Shown here in pieces: positions 41,002 through 52,900 of a stretch of 64,000 nucleotides of DNA. Position 1 is the stretch's first letter; the number at the start of each line of letters is the position of its first letter. Source of the DNA: Camarhynchus parvulus (lineage: Eukaryota > Chordata > Aves > Passeriformes > Thraupidae); the NCBI RefSeq assembly GCF_901933205.1, contig NC_044578.1, forward strand, positions 15,471,501 through 15,535,500. The letters are read 5' to 3'. The translations under genes were made by a program, and so were the position numbers. Below the pieces are notes generated by a model, which saw only the letters and a program-made list of their open reading frames with translations, did not search any database and was not told the origin of the DNA.

Positions 41002-41050
41002 CCCAGGGGTAACGCTGAGCACGGCCCTGCTGCCCCAGGGGTAACGCTGC
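40987..41050. repeat. 32-bp tandem duplication
   Basis: Two adjacent copies (40,987-41,018 and 41,019-41,050) of a 32-bp unit beginning GCACGGCCCTGCTGCCCC differ only at the last base. The first copy overlaps the end of the left inverted-repeat arm. The near identity suggests a recent slippage or duplication. Confidence 0.93.
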
Positions 41051-42239
41051 TCTGGTCAGGCACAGCACATCTGCCTTTGACAGCACAGAGCAGCACCCAG
41101 TTTTCATCTGTCACTTTACAGAGAGATTCTAAAGAGACAAAAAAGAGAATCTAGAGAACCATAGCACTTGCTCATACTTTTTTCCTTCCTTATGGATCTC
41201 TGAATTCACCATCTCTGGTCCTCTATTCCCACCTCTAAGACTGAAGGTCTCCAGTACATCCTTTCATGCCCTTCTGCACTCTGGTGGTTGTTGCTGCATG
41301 GACCCATCTCCTGAGGCTCTACACTGTGTCTGGAAGCTCTGTACAGTCTGAGGTACCTTGGGGTGTCTGAAGTGGCTGGTGGGCAACTGCTTATCTGCCC
41401 CACTGCCAGTGCCTCCTCCATCTCCTGTGGGCCCTTTCTGTCTTCCACTTCGGCTTCCAGCCTGGCCTCGAAGACATACCAAGAAATGAAAATAATCTCG
41501 AAAATCTCAAGCATTTTGCTAGAGTTGTGACTGTTGAGAGTTCACGTTAAAGCCACAACTACTGCAGCAGTGAAGCAAGCAGAGGGCTGGGTGCTGGGTC
41601 TGAGAACTGGATAGCTCACTGAAACACTGAGAGAGCATTTTCTTCCTCTCCTTGAAAGGAAAGAGCTGGAAGGAAAATTATCAACTAGAAAAGTAGGTTT
41701 GTGGGAGAAGGAATCTTTGTGGGTTCAGATGCCTGTCGCAAGCAATTTTCATTAGCCTGGGCAGGTAAGGGCACAGCACAGTGTCACTTTGATTCCACTG
41801 GTTGTCCAGCCCCACCAGGTGAGTGAGGTCCAAACAGGGAAGGTCCAGAAGAAGACCTCCCATGAGGAAAGGAATTCCATGAACTGAGAAGTCCTTGCTA
41901 CTTCTTTTCATCATTAATTTTGCTGTTTGGGTTTTTTTGGTGGGGTTTCCCCTCCTTGCCTTTGCTTTTCCTTCTCTTTCTGCTATTCTTTTTAAATATT
42001 CCGGCGTGTAATGCTTTCCTGGCCAAAAATGTCAATAAGAAAGGAAAGAGAAGTTAAAAACCTGCCACCATTCTGAAGTTCATTCATTCACAGTGTGGGT
42101 GTAAACAGACTCAGCTTTAACAACATGGCCCACATTCTCCCGTGGCTGCCTCTCTTACTGGTCATGGAAACAGGAGAATATTGACTTTTTCCAGAACGTC
42201 ATCATGAATCCTTGTGAGTAGCAATAACGGGCCCGGAGT
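41051..42239. other. Intergenic spacer between the inverted-repeat arms, no gene recognised
   Basis: Mostly AT-balanced non-coding DNA. A minus-strand frame at 41,206-41,514 (102 codons) has no recognisable family. There is no other clear feature. Confidence 0.5.
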
Positions 42240-42770
42240 GCAGTGCCAAGGTGATCTCTAAGGGTAAAGCCTTGCGTGCCCGCCGAGAGAGGAGCCGCAC
42301 TCTGCCCTGCGGCCATGGCCGGCACCGAGGCGGTGCAGGCCCAGCCCCGGCGCAGCAGGGCCGTGCCCGGGCCGGGAGCGGGGCGGCCTGCCGGGGCTGG
42401 GCGCGGGTACGGAGCTCCAGCACGGTCCTGTCCCCCTGTCGCTGCCCTCGCACGGCTCCCGGGTGCCTCCTGCCGGCGGGCGGCTCCAGGCCCCCACCGC
42501 GGGAGGCAGCCCCACGATAGAGCTGCTGCGAGCGCGGGTCGGGTCCCGCAGTGGGGCCCGGGGCTGTGCGGGCCCGGGGTGAGCGGGCCCGGGGTGAGCG
42601 GGGCCGAGCAGCGGCCCGCAGTGGCGCCTGCTGTAGGGGCCGGCTAGCGCCGGCATTTCGGGGCCGTTTAGCACACTCTGCCCGCCGCCCTCTGATGGGA
42701 TTTCGGCCGGATTGCGAACCCTTCCAGCGGCAGTTCTGGCTGCCTGAGCACCCGGCCCGCTAGGCGAAGG
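42240..42770. promoter_or_regulatory. Orphan CpG island between LRRC8C and LRRC8D
   Basis: About 530 bp of very GC-rich, CpG-dense sequence bounded sharply by AT-rich DNA. It contains a direct 15-bp duplication (GGGCCCGGGGTGAGC at 42,570-42,584 and 42,585-42,599) and the right arm of the inverted repeat. No convincing coding exon is linked to it. It could be an alternative LRRC8D promoter, a lncRNA promoter on either strand, or an intergenic enhancer-type island. A strong acceptor-like TTTTCCTTTGCAG ends at 43,293 downstream on the plus strand, but its use is speculative. Confidence 0.65.
42351..42423 (+). repeat. GC-rich inverted repeat, right arm
   Basis: Partner of 40,927-41,001 in the opposite orientation, with only small gaps in a by-eye alignment. 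It lies within the orphan CpG island. Confidence 0.75.
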
Positions 42771-45700
42771 GACACATTTGTGCAGACACCGTCCCAGAGG
42801 CTCAGCAGCCGGCTGTGCAGCGCTCACTGCGGTGGTCTGCGCAGAGCTCTCATTCCGGCCACAGAACAGCTGTAGCTTGAGCAGAGTTTACTTCCCTAGC
42901 CTGACCATCTTCAAAGTGTCTTTGCAGTAATAAAAAGGAAACATTTTTCCTTTGCAGTTTTTACTTACTATACTCATGCTGCAAGAGTGACCTAACAAAA
43001 AAAAAAAAAAGTGTTTCTTTGTGCTAGATATAGCAGTCATTTTATAACAAGTACTGGAAGATAGCAGTAACAGGCTTCAGTCATCTCTGATGGATTTTGG
43101 AGCATGACAGAAAGTCTGTTACTGGTTCTCTTTGTTCTTCTAGATAAGTTATTCATAGCCAGGGCTCCCACGGCAAGTCCTGAGCCCACTGAGGCCAGGC
43201 TGCTCCTTGTGGTAGTGGCCAGCCCCAGCTGTTGTGCTACCATGAGGCCATGGCTGCATTGTTTAATAATTTTGCTTTTGTTTTCCTTTGCAGAACTGTT
43301 AAAACCAGCAGACATTCAGGCAAGCAGACCAAGACTGGGAATGCTAAATGTTGCACACTCAAAACCATATGAGCAAAGCATTTGCTTGCCCTCAAACCTA
43401 GGGACCAGCCTACTAACACGGGTGATAGATGATGAAGGATGAGCTGCAGGAACTGGAGCTTGCTGGGAATCTAGCAAGGACCAAGGGTGTCTGGCTGATG
43501 AGCTCTTTGCCTCTGGGGTGCTGCAGTGGGTGGCCTCCCTTCTTCCCAATTTCATTCAAGGGAAGGTGAGAAGCTGGGTAAGGATCTAAGTGGGGGAAGA
43601 AACATGTTCGTGGGCATCCTCCAAAGACAAATTTCATTTTCTTTGAAGAGCTGTGCTCTTTTCTGTTAAGACATATGGAAATTGAGCGCATTGTTGCCTA
43701 CAGTCATGTGGATTTTTTTTCTGTTGTGACTAAGGATTCAATACTGTGTAGCACCCTGTAATGTGGTCTGATAGGGCATCTTCAGTTTGCCACTGTAGAC
43801 AAGTTTCTTTGATTGCTTTGTAACTTGTGCAATTGGAAACATATTCCAAACACAATGATGGGAAGAAAGGGAGGCCTGTATTTCCCTTCAGTGCTCTCCA
43901 TGTGATCTCTCTCGATCGTGTACCCATGCAGTTTTCTGTGGTTCTTTTGCATACCCCAAGTGAAGTAAAAGAAGCTTTCTTGACCTAAAAGGAGCTATTC
44001 TTTCAAAGCATGGGGTTTTCCAGGTTTGTAATAAAACTATCATTGTGTTTCATAAAGGTAGAGCTTCTGCAAGTGCAGTTCATAAACAGTGTCATGGGAT
44101 GTTTTCAGAGCAACTCAAGGTTTGTTCATTTTCCACAGAGATCGTGAAAGTGTTGCTGTTGACAATATCCTGCTTTACCTCGAGTTCTTATTCCAGCAGA
44201 AGAGAGGTCTCTCATGGTCCTGTGTCATATCTGCAAGCACTTCTGGCTGCTGACCCATGTCTTTCATGAAGCTGTGCCAGGCACTGATTTACCAGAGATG
44301 TAGTAAAATGCTGCATCCTACCTTCAAATTCCTAGAGACAGGAAATGAATTCATAAGCTTTGGTCTGCAGGTGTCAACACACAATTGTGTCTGTACAGGT
44401 GGGAGAGTTCAGTCCTCTCCATTGGCTGCTTTCAGGGTTTTCAAAGACCTCTACCAGCATTTTTCAAGCCTGTACACACTTGAATTGGAACAGTAAGAAA
44501 ATATCCACAAAACTCAAGTGAATGGACTGGGGAAAAATCTTGAAAAAGTGAAGTAGAGATCCAGCAACTGTTTGTGTCTATTCTTGCTTTTCAATGTTCT
44601 AATAATTCTTGTTGAGCAAAGACACCACTGTGGTGTCCAAACCAGGTGAGATCTGGCAGGTTGGATCCCAGAGGTGCATGTACCACTCCCCTGTAATGCC
44701 TACTGCACTTCAAAGGCAGATTTTGTATTAGCTTTGAGACAAACTGCAAGCTCCAATCCAGCCATGGTCTTGCTATAGAGAACACAACAAGCTTGTCCAT
44801 GTGACAAGCTTGCCTCTTATCCAAATGATGACTTGCCTCTTTTCCAAATGATCCAGCTCTAGGAAAGGAAAGTTCAAGGGTCTTACATTAATGTGAGCTC
44901 AGTGATCTGGGAATTTGCTGTAGGTAGTGGCTCTGCTGATTGAGTTGAGTGGAAAGACCATCTCCCCTGTGCTCCTCCTGTTCTTTCCAAGCCCAAAAGG
45001 AGGAGGTAAGGACACAGCCTGCCTGCTGTGTGCAGGCAAGCAAAAGGGGAGGAGAGCACCCTCCTTTGCTTGTGTCTCCAGCAGCTTGGACACCAGCAGT
45101 GTGGAGCTCACCTTGTCCTTCCCCCTGGCAAACCAATCAAACCAGCCACTATTTCTGAGACACGTTCTGCTCACCTAGATTTAGGAAATCCACACAGGAG
45201 TAAGTAACACAAAAAGAGTGAAATGGGTCTTAATTTAAAAGATCTTCAGCTACCCCCAGCCCCAGTTTCTCCAGTTGGGAGTTCATCCCTGTCATTACAT
45301 GCTTAAAGTAGAGATCAACTCTTCCTTCCTGTTCATGCAGCTCTGGGAAAACTGGTTGTACTTTGTTCAGAGAAGAATAAACAGCAACCACTAACATGGT
45401 CAGCTCATTCCTACCATCTGTCAGCTCATTCCTTGATCTGTCAACTCCTTTTGCTGCTTATTTGCTGGCAAAGAAACTCAAACCAAAGGTCCTTTGGGAG
45501 ATGCAAAGACAATAGAAGGAAACATTTGCCTGGTATCTGATGTTACCACAAAGATCTGGCCAGTGCACATAGAAATATTGGACTTACGATGGAAAAGTTA
45601 ATGGTGAATGTTGCAGGAACAGAACCTGTGCTCCGAATGGCTTATCTGTTCCCTGACATACACTCCAATTGTCTGTCCTTTTCCAGCAGGCTCCTCCCCC

Positions 45701-47204
45701 TGGAGGAGGGTACTGGTCACAGCATCTCCCCTACTCATTCCCTGTTTTCGATTCCCAATCCCAATTTCCAGACTTCCAAATTTAGACAGTGCTTCCCATC
45801 TGAGTAGTCCTGATGTGGAGTACAATGTAATCACAAGACACTGACTGTCCAATCCTTCCTGGAGTTCTTCCTTAGGTGCATTTGGCTCTTCCCTCTTGCA
45901 CAAGAAACATCCTGGTTCACTCACAAGCTGCCACTGCTCTGTGCAGCTGCTGCTTGTTATCAAGAGGTTTATGTGTGAAACAAAACCTAGTTATAAAAGA
46001 AGGGAAAAAATGTGGATTCCCTGGGGCTGGGCATGAGGCTGTGGGACTGTCTTAAAGCCCTGGAGATTAATTTCTGGTTCTGCAAACAAGCTCTGAGTGA
46101 AAAACTTTGCCTACTGGAACCAGCTACTCCCACCACAATTAATGTGTAGGAACTCAACATATGTGAAGGTTGTGTCTCTGGAGGTATTGTGATGGACCCC
46201 TGTCACTGCAGGAAACCTAGAAAAAGTGGCATAGTAAGTGGGCATAAATTGGAAAAATTAGGCTATTTTCAGTGAATTTACTGTGGCTTTAGTAACCTTC
46301 AATTGTAATTTTATAAATATTCAGATTTACTGATTAGCCATCCAAGCAAAGGGGTTTGCAGTGGAAGCAGCTGCAGATCAGGGGGACAATGTGAGTACCA
46401 GGAGAGCTCATGCCGCAGCAGCATCAGGCATAGGGCTGTGTAATTTGAAAGTTTGGGTACCCATCCCCATTGCACTGACCTGAATTTGTTTTGCAGTGGA
46501 ACTCAGACAGCTGGTTTTGAAATGGAAAGAGAAAAGAACTTACTGATAGCACAAGGGGAAAGGCACATAGAGGGTGTGCAAGGAGTGTTTAAAGACACAG
46601 TCAACAACTGGTATTCAGATGTGAAGAAGAAATTCTGCAGTAAACACTGGTAACACAAGCTGTTCTATATAAGGGGGAAAAAAAAAGGTGGTTGAGAGCT
46701 AACAGCACAGACAGTCTCTTTTTCCAGAAGTTTGGAACTAAAGTGTAGAAATTTCATATAGGGAAAACCAGGAACATAAGGAACATAAAGCTGCCAGTCT
46801 CCTCCAGGCCAGAATTGCCACAAAATGGCATTTTGAAACTAGATAGATATAAGAAGCTTTCTCAAATATGGGGAAGCAGGAAAGAGATGGCCACAAAGCT
46901 AACTTCAAGTGTATCCAGGATGCTGTTCCAATGGACAGAGAGTGTTCAAAGCTGGAAATTTGAGTCCAAATATATAAATAGCATGACAAAACAGTGTGCA
47001 AAAAGTACCTAAAGGAACACTGCAAACAAGCCAAAAAAAGACTTGGTAATGTACTGATCTCAGGGTCCAGAGGTGTCATTACAAAATCATGAAGTGTGGC
47101 CTCACTTTTCCTTACTTGAGAACACACTTGCAAATTACTGCAGGCTGCATTAACAAGCACATGTGTACCTGAGATGACAGAAAAATGTAACTCGTGCCAA
47201 GCTA
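42771..47204. other. Intergenic, no gene recognised
   Basis: AT-rich non-coding DNA with an A-run near 42,999-43,012. The plus frame at 43,104-43,442 (112 codons) begins with hydrophobic stretches but matches nothing I know. No mobile element or RNA gene was recognised. Confidence 0.5.
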
Positions 47205-47260
47205 GCAGCCAAATGTGGGTTCAAGAGTCGCAGCCAAATGTGGGTTCAAGAGTCACAGCC
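47205..47260. repeat. 25-bp tandem duplication
   Basis: Two perfect adjacent copies of a 25-bp unit (starting GCAGCCAAATGTGGG) at 47,205-47,229 and 47,230-47,254 are followed by the start of a third (ACAGCC). The copies are identical, so the event looks recent. Confidence 0.95.
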
Positions 47261-47599
47261 AGTAGGGGAAGGCTCTGGGTCACATTAAACTATGAGATCC
47301 TGTTGTTGTTAAAAGATGAGCAAAATTGGGAAATGCAAGAAAACTGTTCACGTTTTGCTGAGTTTTCAGATCTGAGTCTGCTAAATTAATGTTTTAAGTA
47401 AAATAACACAGTTTTATAATATGTTTCCAACTAGTCATTTTACAGCTTTCCACAGATGGTCTGAAGTATGTATGAAAATATAATTCAAATGGAAAATTCC
47501 ATGCCTTTAGAGCATCCTTATGTGCTCTCTCATATACACCTCTTGCATGTCCTGCAGCAATAGTTTAAATGCTACAATTTCATGACCACTGGTGGTTTT

Positions 47600-48830
47600 G
47601 TGGTGGTGAAATTAAGCTGGAGAAGTGGAAGCAAAAGAAACAAAGCAAGAAAGAGTGATGTTTCTAGTAGGAAAACAGAGTGTGCAAATGCAAGGGACTT
47701 GCAAGGAAAAGTAAAAGAATCAGAGGAGGTGATGTTAGCAACACTCAGTTCATGTAGGAAAGGATAGGGGTTGGCTGAGATGCAAGGTGGAGAGACCCCA
47801 TCAGGAGCGGGGACCAGCAGAGCTGTAGATGTTAGCTGAAGCCCTCCAATCAGATGAGGTGGTCTCCAGAAGGTCACCCAGAGACATTTGTGTCCTTCAC
47901 AGGGGAGGAAGGAGTAGATAGGCTAGCTGGAGACTCCCATGTGGAGAGGGCAAGGAACAGAGGAGGGCAAGGAAGGATGAATAATGTGCCTGGGGTGGGA
48001 ACAGAAGGAGGACACTGGGGTCCTGGTCCAAGGGTCTTTGTGGAAAGAAAGAAGGCAGCAGAGAAGAAAAGCAATTCCATAAGACAGGAAGGAATACAAC
48101 CAGAGGGATGTGGATAGAGATGGAGGAGTGAGAGGCTGTGAAACTTAATGGTGCAAGCACTGGAATAAAGCTATAGATCAGGGTTTTTAGGCTGAGGGTA
48201 GAGTTAGCTGTGGGGCTGGCTGGATTCTCCCATTCAGAGAACAAGGAAAAAGAAAGGTGTGTAAGGATGGGATTTTGGGACAAGGGGAAATTAAAGGTGC
48301 TTACCTTGGAAGTCTTTATAAAGAAGCCTGAAGGAAAGTGAGGATTTGGAGCTGTGAAAGATTGAGTAAGGCTAAAGGAGGTGGCAGATTATAAGATACA
48401 GTTTCTGGGGTATTTGGACAAGTAGGAGCAGAGTAATGCTGTTGACTGTATAAGAGCCAGGGAGAGTACAGGAGAGGAACAAGCCTGGCTCAGACCTGGG
48501 AGAAGCTGGCAGTACCCCTGCACAGGGGTAGAAGAAAGAGAAGACCAGTGTGAAGCAGTAACCTGAGGTGGTAGGCAGGGGGTCTAAAGTGAAGGAAACT
48601 GTAGGAGGACTGGGAGAGAGGATGGAGCAAAAGGTGTTAGGAGAGAGCACAGAAGATGTAAGTAGCAGGGAGATAAAGAGGAACGAAAGGGTAGAGCAGT
48701 GCAGCAAAGCTTTGTGTGGCTGAGGAGTGCAAGAGAAAAGGGGATGGGCGTCAAACAGCAGAGGTAGTGTGAAGGTGGAAAGGATGGAGAGATGGAATTA
48801 TTCCAAGGTGGGAGGGAAGAAGAAAGACAA
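47600..48830. repeat. Long purine-rich (G/A) block
   Basis: For about 1.2 kb the plus strand is visibly dominated by A and G, with recurrent GGAAGG, GAGAGG, AAGAAAG and GGAGGA words. The minus strand is correspondingly pyrimidine-rich and yields Ser/Leu/Pro-rich chance frames (47,897-48,283 and 48,372-48,707). No exact repeat unit is evident. It may be a decayed minisatellite or an extended polypurine tract. Confidence 0.55.
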
Positions 48831-49729
48831 ATGAATAGGCAAATTATAACTAATGCAATAATTAACTGCTACAGCAGTAATCTGATTGTCACCCAAAAAA
48901 GAGGATGAGGCAGGGAGTTCGTGAGTGAGGGGGAGGCATGATCGGGCTGGCAGAGAAGCTGAGCCCAGTGGGGTGCAGAGGCAGCGTGGCAGGGAGCAGC
49001 AGGAGCAGATGCTGGGGCTGTAGTTCCTATGGCAACATAGGAAGGCAAATGCAACAAGTGTGCCAACGTGGCAGCATTAGCAGGGGACAGCTCGGTGCCT
49101 TTCTGTGTCACACTGCTCAGGGTGGGAGTGAAGCCGAGCGCCATCCCTGGCCACCGGGGCAGCATGGCTCTGCCCCTGCAGAAACCAGCACAAGTTACTG
49201 GCAGGTTTTCACTGCTGTGAAATGGGTGTTTTGTGCTCTCTTTCTCCAATCCTAGGAATCCTAAAGTGCAGCAGAGTGAGAGCTGCTGAGCATCCTGCCC
49301 GCAGTGAGGGGCCTGTGTGCCACATGGTGAGGGGACAGCTCTGCAGGGAGCGATGGGAGAGTGAGCGTCCCCCCTCCTCATGCCCATGTGCCATGGGGCT
49401 GGGGGCTTCGATCTCCCATGCCCTGGCTCAGCATGGCCTGCTGCAGCTGGCACATACCTCCAGGTGCCTGCAGTGTGTAGGTGCCCTCCAGTAAGGCTGT
49501 CATAGTGTGAGGCCAGTCTGCCTACAGCAGGCAGAAAAAGCACATGGCTTTCACAGGATGGGGCCTTATTTTTCACTCATAAATTTTGGCAGAGTTTTGC
49601 CTTCCTTTCCTATAGCATCGCTTGTAATTAATCAGCAGTTTGGGTCTGCAGCTACTCCACCATTGTACTCATGTCCTACACTAAACAGCTGGAGACAGAA
49701 CATAAAGGCAAATTTTCCTATAGCTCTGA
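48831..49729. other. Intergenic with a long unassigned minus-strand frame
   Basis: The minus frame 48,869-49,576 stays open for 235 codons. Its predicted product is rich in Ala, Pro, Ser, His and Cys, with no recognisable domain and no clear splice or promoter context. It is more likely a chance frame in GC-rich DNA than a gene. Confidence 0.3.
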
Positions 49730-49965
49730 CGCTCGGACAGAAAGAACAACCCTGCGGGGTGAGCAGCAAGGATGCAGCTCCATTTATCCTGCCCCGCCGG
49801 AGATGCATCCGCTCGGGCTCTCCGAGGGCTCGCAGCTGCATCCAACAGCAGAGGGAGCTCCGGGAGAGGAAGAGGAGCAGGCGAAGCTCGGCATGAGCAG
49901 CCCCGGGAAGGAGGGAGGCGGGCAGGGGTGGACGGAGGTAGCTTCAGGCTGCTCTGCTGCACCAG
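49730..49965 (+). promoter_or_regulatory. Small CpG-dense patch with a splice donor: possible alternative first exon
   Basis: About 15 CpGs fall within roughly 235 bp in otherwise CpG-poor DNA. The patch ends in a good plus-strand donor, GCACCAG|GTAGGG (GT at 49,966). It could be an alternative non-coding first exon of LRRC8D or a lncRNA start. It contains no recognisable protein. Confidence 0.35.
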
Positions 49966-52900
49966 GTAGGGAGCTTTTAACAGCGTGAATGGATGAGGGG
50001 AAAAGGGGCTTGAGAGGGGGAGCAGTTGAAAAGCAGCCACCATGGAAACAAAATGCCAGGAGAACTTTTAGGTTTAAAAAAACAAGGAGACAAGCAAAAG
50101 ATGTGTCGGGGTGCTCTTTCTAAGATTTAAGACTTAGGCTAACTTCGGGGCATCTTGTGCTAAATAGCTGTAAGGAGGAGGAGGGTATCTTAGTTACCTG
50201 GAGAGTGTTTTTTGTGTATTTAAGCGCTAAAAGGTCTGGTTGTATTTTTTTTTTTCTGAGGAGAATGCCCTGTGTTGGACACTGTTGTCACATCAGATTA
50301 ATTTCAGAAAGTTTCAGTGACATTTTGAGAAACTCTGGTGCCACGGGTTCACACCAGGATCAAAGGAAAGCAGTGAATATGCTTTTGTGGCAGTGGAAAT
50401 GCACCCACTGGTAGCTGATGGCCATTTCTGCCACACTTGGGATGACAGCAATACCAGCCAGCCACATCACAGCCCCTACAAAGCCAGATCGTGGCTGTGA
50501 CTATAGCCACAGAGATCAGAGCAAGGAAATAAATATGTTGGTCTTTCCATCCCTTGCTCTCCATGGTCCCGGGTGCAGCACAAGAGCGGGCATGATTCAT
50601 TCCACGGTGTCCGGGCAACCCAAGGGAAAATCGCCTGCTAATTTCAGTTTCTGATGTCAGAACGTATAATTAACCTGACAAAGCAAAACGTTATTTTAGG
50701 TTAAGGCGTGATCAGACCTTCCTTCTCCCTCTACATATTTCTAAATGGTAATAAGTTGAAGGTGTTTGAGGCTGGGGGAGGTATATGTTTTGTGGTGGCT
50801 ATACAGTGTTGGCACTGAATTTGCTGCACTTATGCCCTTTAATGTATAAAAATATTACCAATGCTTTCTCCAATTAATTTATATTCAAGTTAAATGCAGA
50901 GAAAACAAATTATTTGGACATTTAGAGTAACCTTCTTCCCTGTCATTGCATGTGTGTGCAACACTCCTCCTTTGTATCAGTGTTTGGAACAGGAGATTTG
51001 AAATTATGCCACGGTGGCTGTGCATGGGAATCACAGGAGTACTTGGAATCTTTAAGGTGTGTAATGTTAGAGTGGATAGTGTGATGCTAGACTGACAGTG
51101 GAAATTTAATTGTAGAAGCTTTAGTGACTGGAATACTTTGGTTTACTGTTTCAAATACTGTATATGAAAAAGTGCTGGGAAGAGGATTTCAGAGGTGAAT
51201 TTATATCATGTTGTTGGTATGTTTTCCCCTGGGTAGAATTGATAGAATGGAGCAATTGATTTTGTTTGATCTATAATGTGTACATAACAAGCAGAATGTG
51301 CTGCATTCAAGGTAAGATTAATATAGCCCATTTCAAGCAAAATCAACTTCTTTTAGTGCTGTGTTGGCAAGTCTGGGTTCTGTAGGCTCCAGGGCACAAA
51401 AAGAAGAAGAAGAAAAAAAAGCAGCCCTTTTGCAGTTCTTGAGGTGGGAAAAGAGCTCTAAGTACCGCTGGGTCCCTGATTAAGGAGCTCCATTTTACAA
51501 CAAGAGTTCTATAGTCTCCTTCTACAGAATGACTAGTGGTTTCTTTGCTCCATGGTAAAATAGGAAGGCAGAGAATGCAGCATGTAAGATATAAATATAT
51601 ACTCCCTTATCCTTTTTTTCCCCCTGCTGTTTTTGCCTCGTATTCCTCAAATTTGGTAGTTTTTGGTGGTTGGGTTTTTTGTTGCTGTTGTTTTTATTGT
51701 TGTTGTTTTGTGGTTTGGGTTGGGGTTTTTTTGTTTGGGAGAGGCGTTGTTTTTCTGGATTTTTTCCTGATCTAGTTGGGTGAGTCCTTAATCTTTAGCC
51801 ATTTGAATGACTGGAGATCAGTCATTTGCAGGTTCAGAGCATTTTGGTCCCACATATGTTCTTTCTTTTTCCTCCTGCTGCTCAGAAAGCTTTGCCCAGC
51901 TGTGCACCTCATTACGCCCTTGTGGCTAGGTTATTTTAAGGAAGCTTATTCCAAAGGAATAACAAAATCAGCAATGTCTAACTATTGTACCTGTGTGATT
52001 GGGAAGTAAAGGTTAAGTGCTAGCACAGCTACAGCTCAGCACTCTGAAGATAACTGGCTTGCCATTTCTTTAAAGATCACCATTGTCCTAGATCCAGGTA
52101 GGGCACTTAGGTTTTGTGTTACTCCGTTTGCACATGGAGCCACAGCCATTTCACTGAGAGAGCCAATTGAGATCTGAAGGGGAAAGAAGGGCTTTCAGGC
52201 ATGATTTGAAGAAAGAAATAATAGACTGAAATGTCCCTGGGAAAGCAGGGAAACTGTTCCAGAGAGCAGGGCTAGACAAAGTGTGACACCTGAAAGCTTA
52301 TTTTGGTCTTACCCTGCTAATTCTGATTATGACAGCTTTTAAATTTTTATTTCTTGTTCAGTCTCCATGTTTAGCATTTAGTAACTGTGGAAATGGTGTT
52401 GAGCAGAAGAGGCAGAGATCATAGAAGCAGTAAAGTGCAAAATCAAGAAAATAGGAAGAGCTAAGTAGATTAAGTGGACTGGCACAGATGAACCCCTCCT
52501 CCCAGCCTGCTGGCTCTGAAGATCTGAAGGTACTCAACATCTCATGTGATTCCTGCCTGGGCACTGAGTCTACACACCCATATTACCAGCCAGTACATTT
52601 GACTGACACAGGCTCTATCTTGGGCTGGCCCAGCAATGCACAACATTATTCTTGCTTCTGCTAAAGTGAAGTCCTGCCCTGGCAAGCTGCCAGGGTGAAG
52701 GGCAGGTTTGCCTGCAGCTCAGTTTATGGCCTTCCTGCCATGCCTTCCATCTCATATGATGCTGTGTGTTTTGTGACTTTATAGTCCTTTATTGATAAGT
52801 ACAGAATGAAACAGATTGGCCATCTGTTTCTATATCCACTGGATGAAATTTGAGAACTCATGAAAACTAGGTCTTGTGTGTAATCAGAAGCAGCCAGCAT

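Noticed and set aside
40466..41107. 213-codon minus-strand frame
   Set aside because: No recognisable domain, and it spans a 32-bp tandem duplication that would shift a real frame. The composition is Ala/Pro/Ser/Cys-rich, as in chance frames.
41206..41514. 102-codon minus-strand frame with an acidic Glu-rich start
   Set aside because: It looked briefly like a conserved repeat-encoded peptide, but I can place it in no family and its length is within chance.
43104..43442. 112-codon frame with a hydrophobic, signal-like start
   Set aside because: The hydrophobic runs come from T-rich codons, including a polypyrimidine tract before an acceptor-like CAG. Not convincing as a secreted protein.
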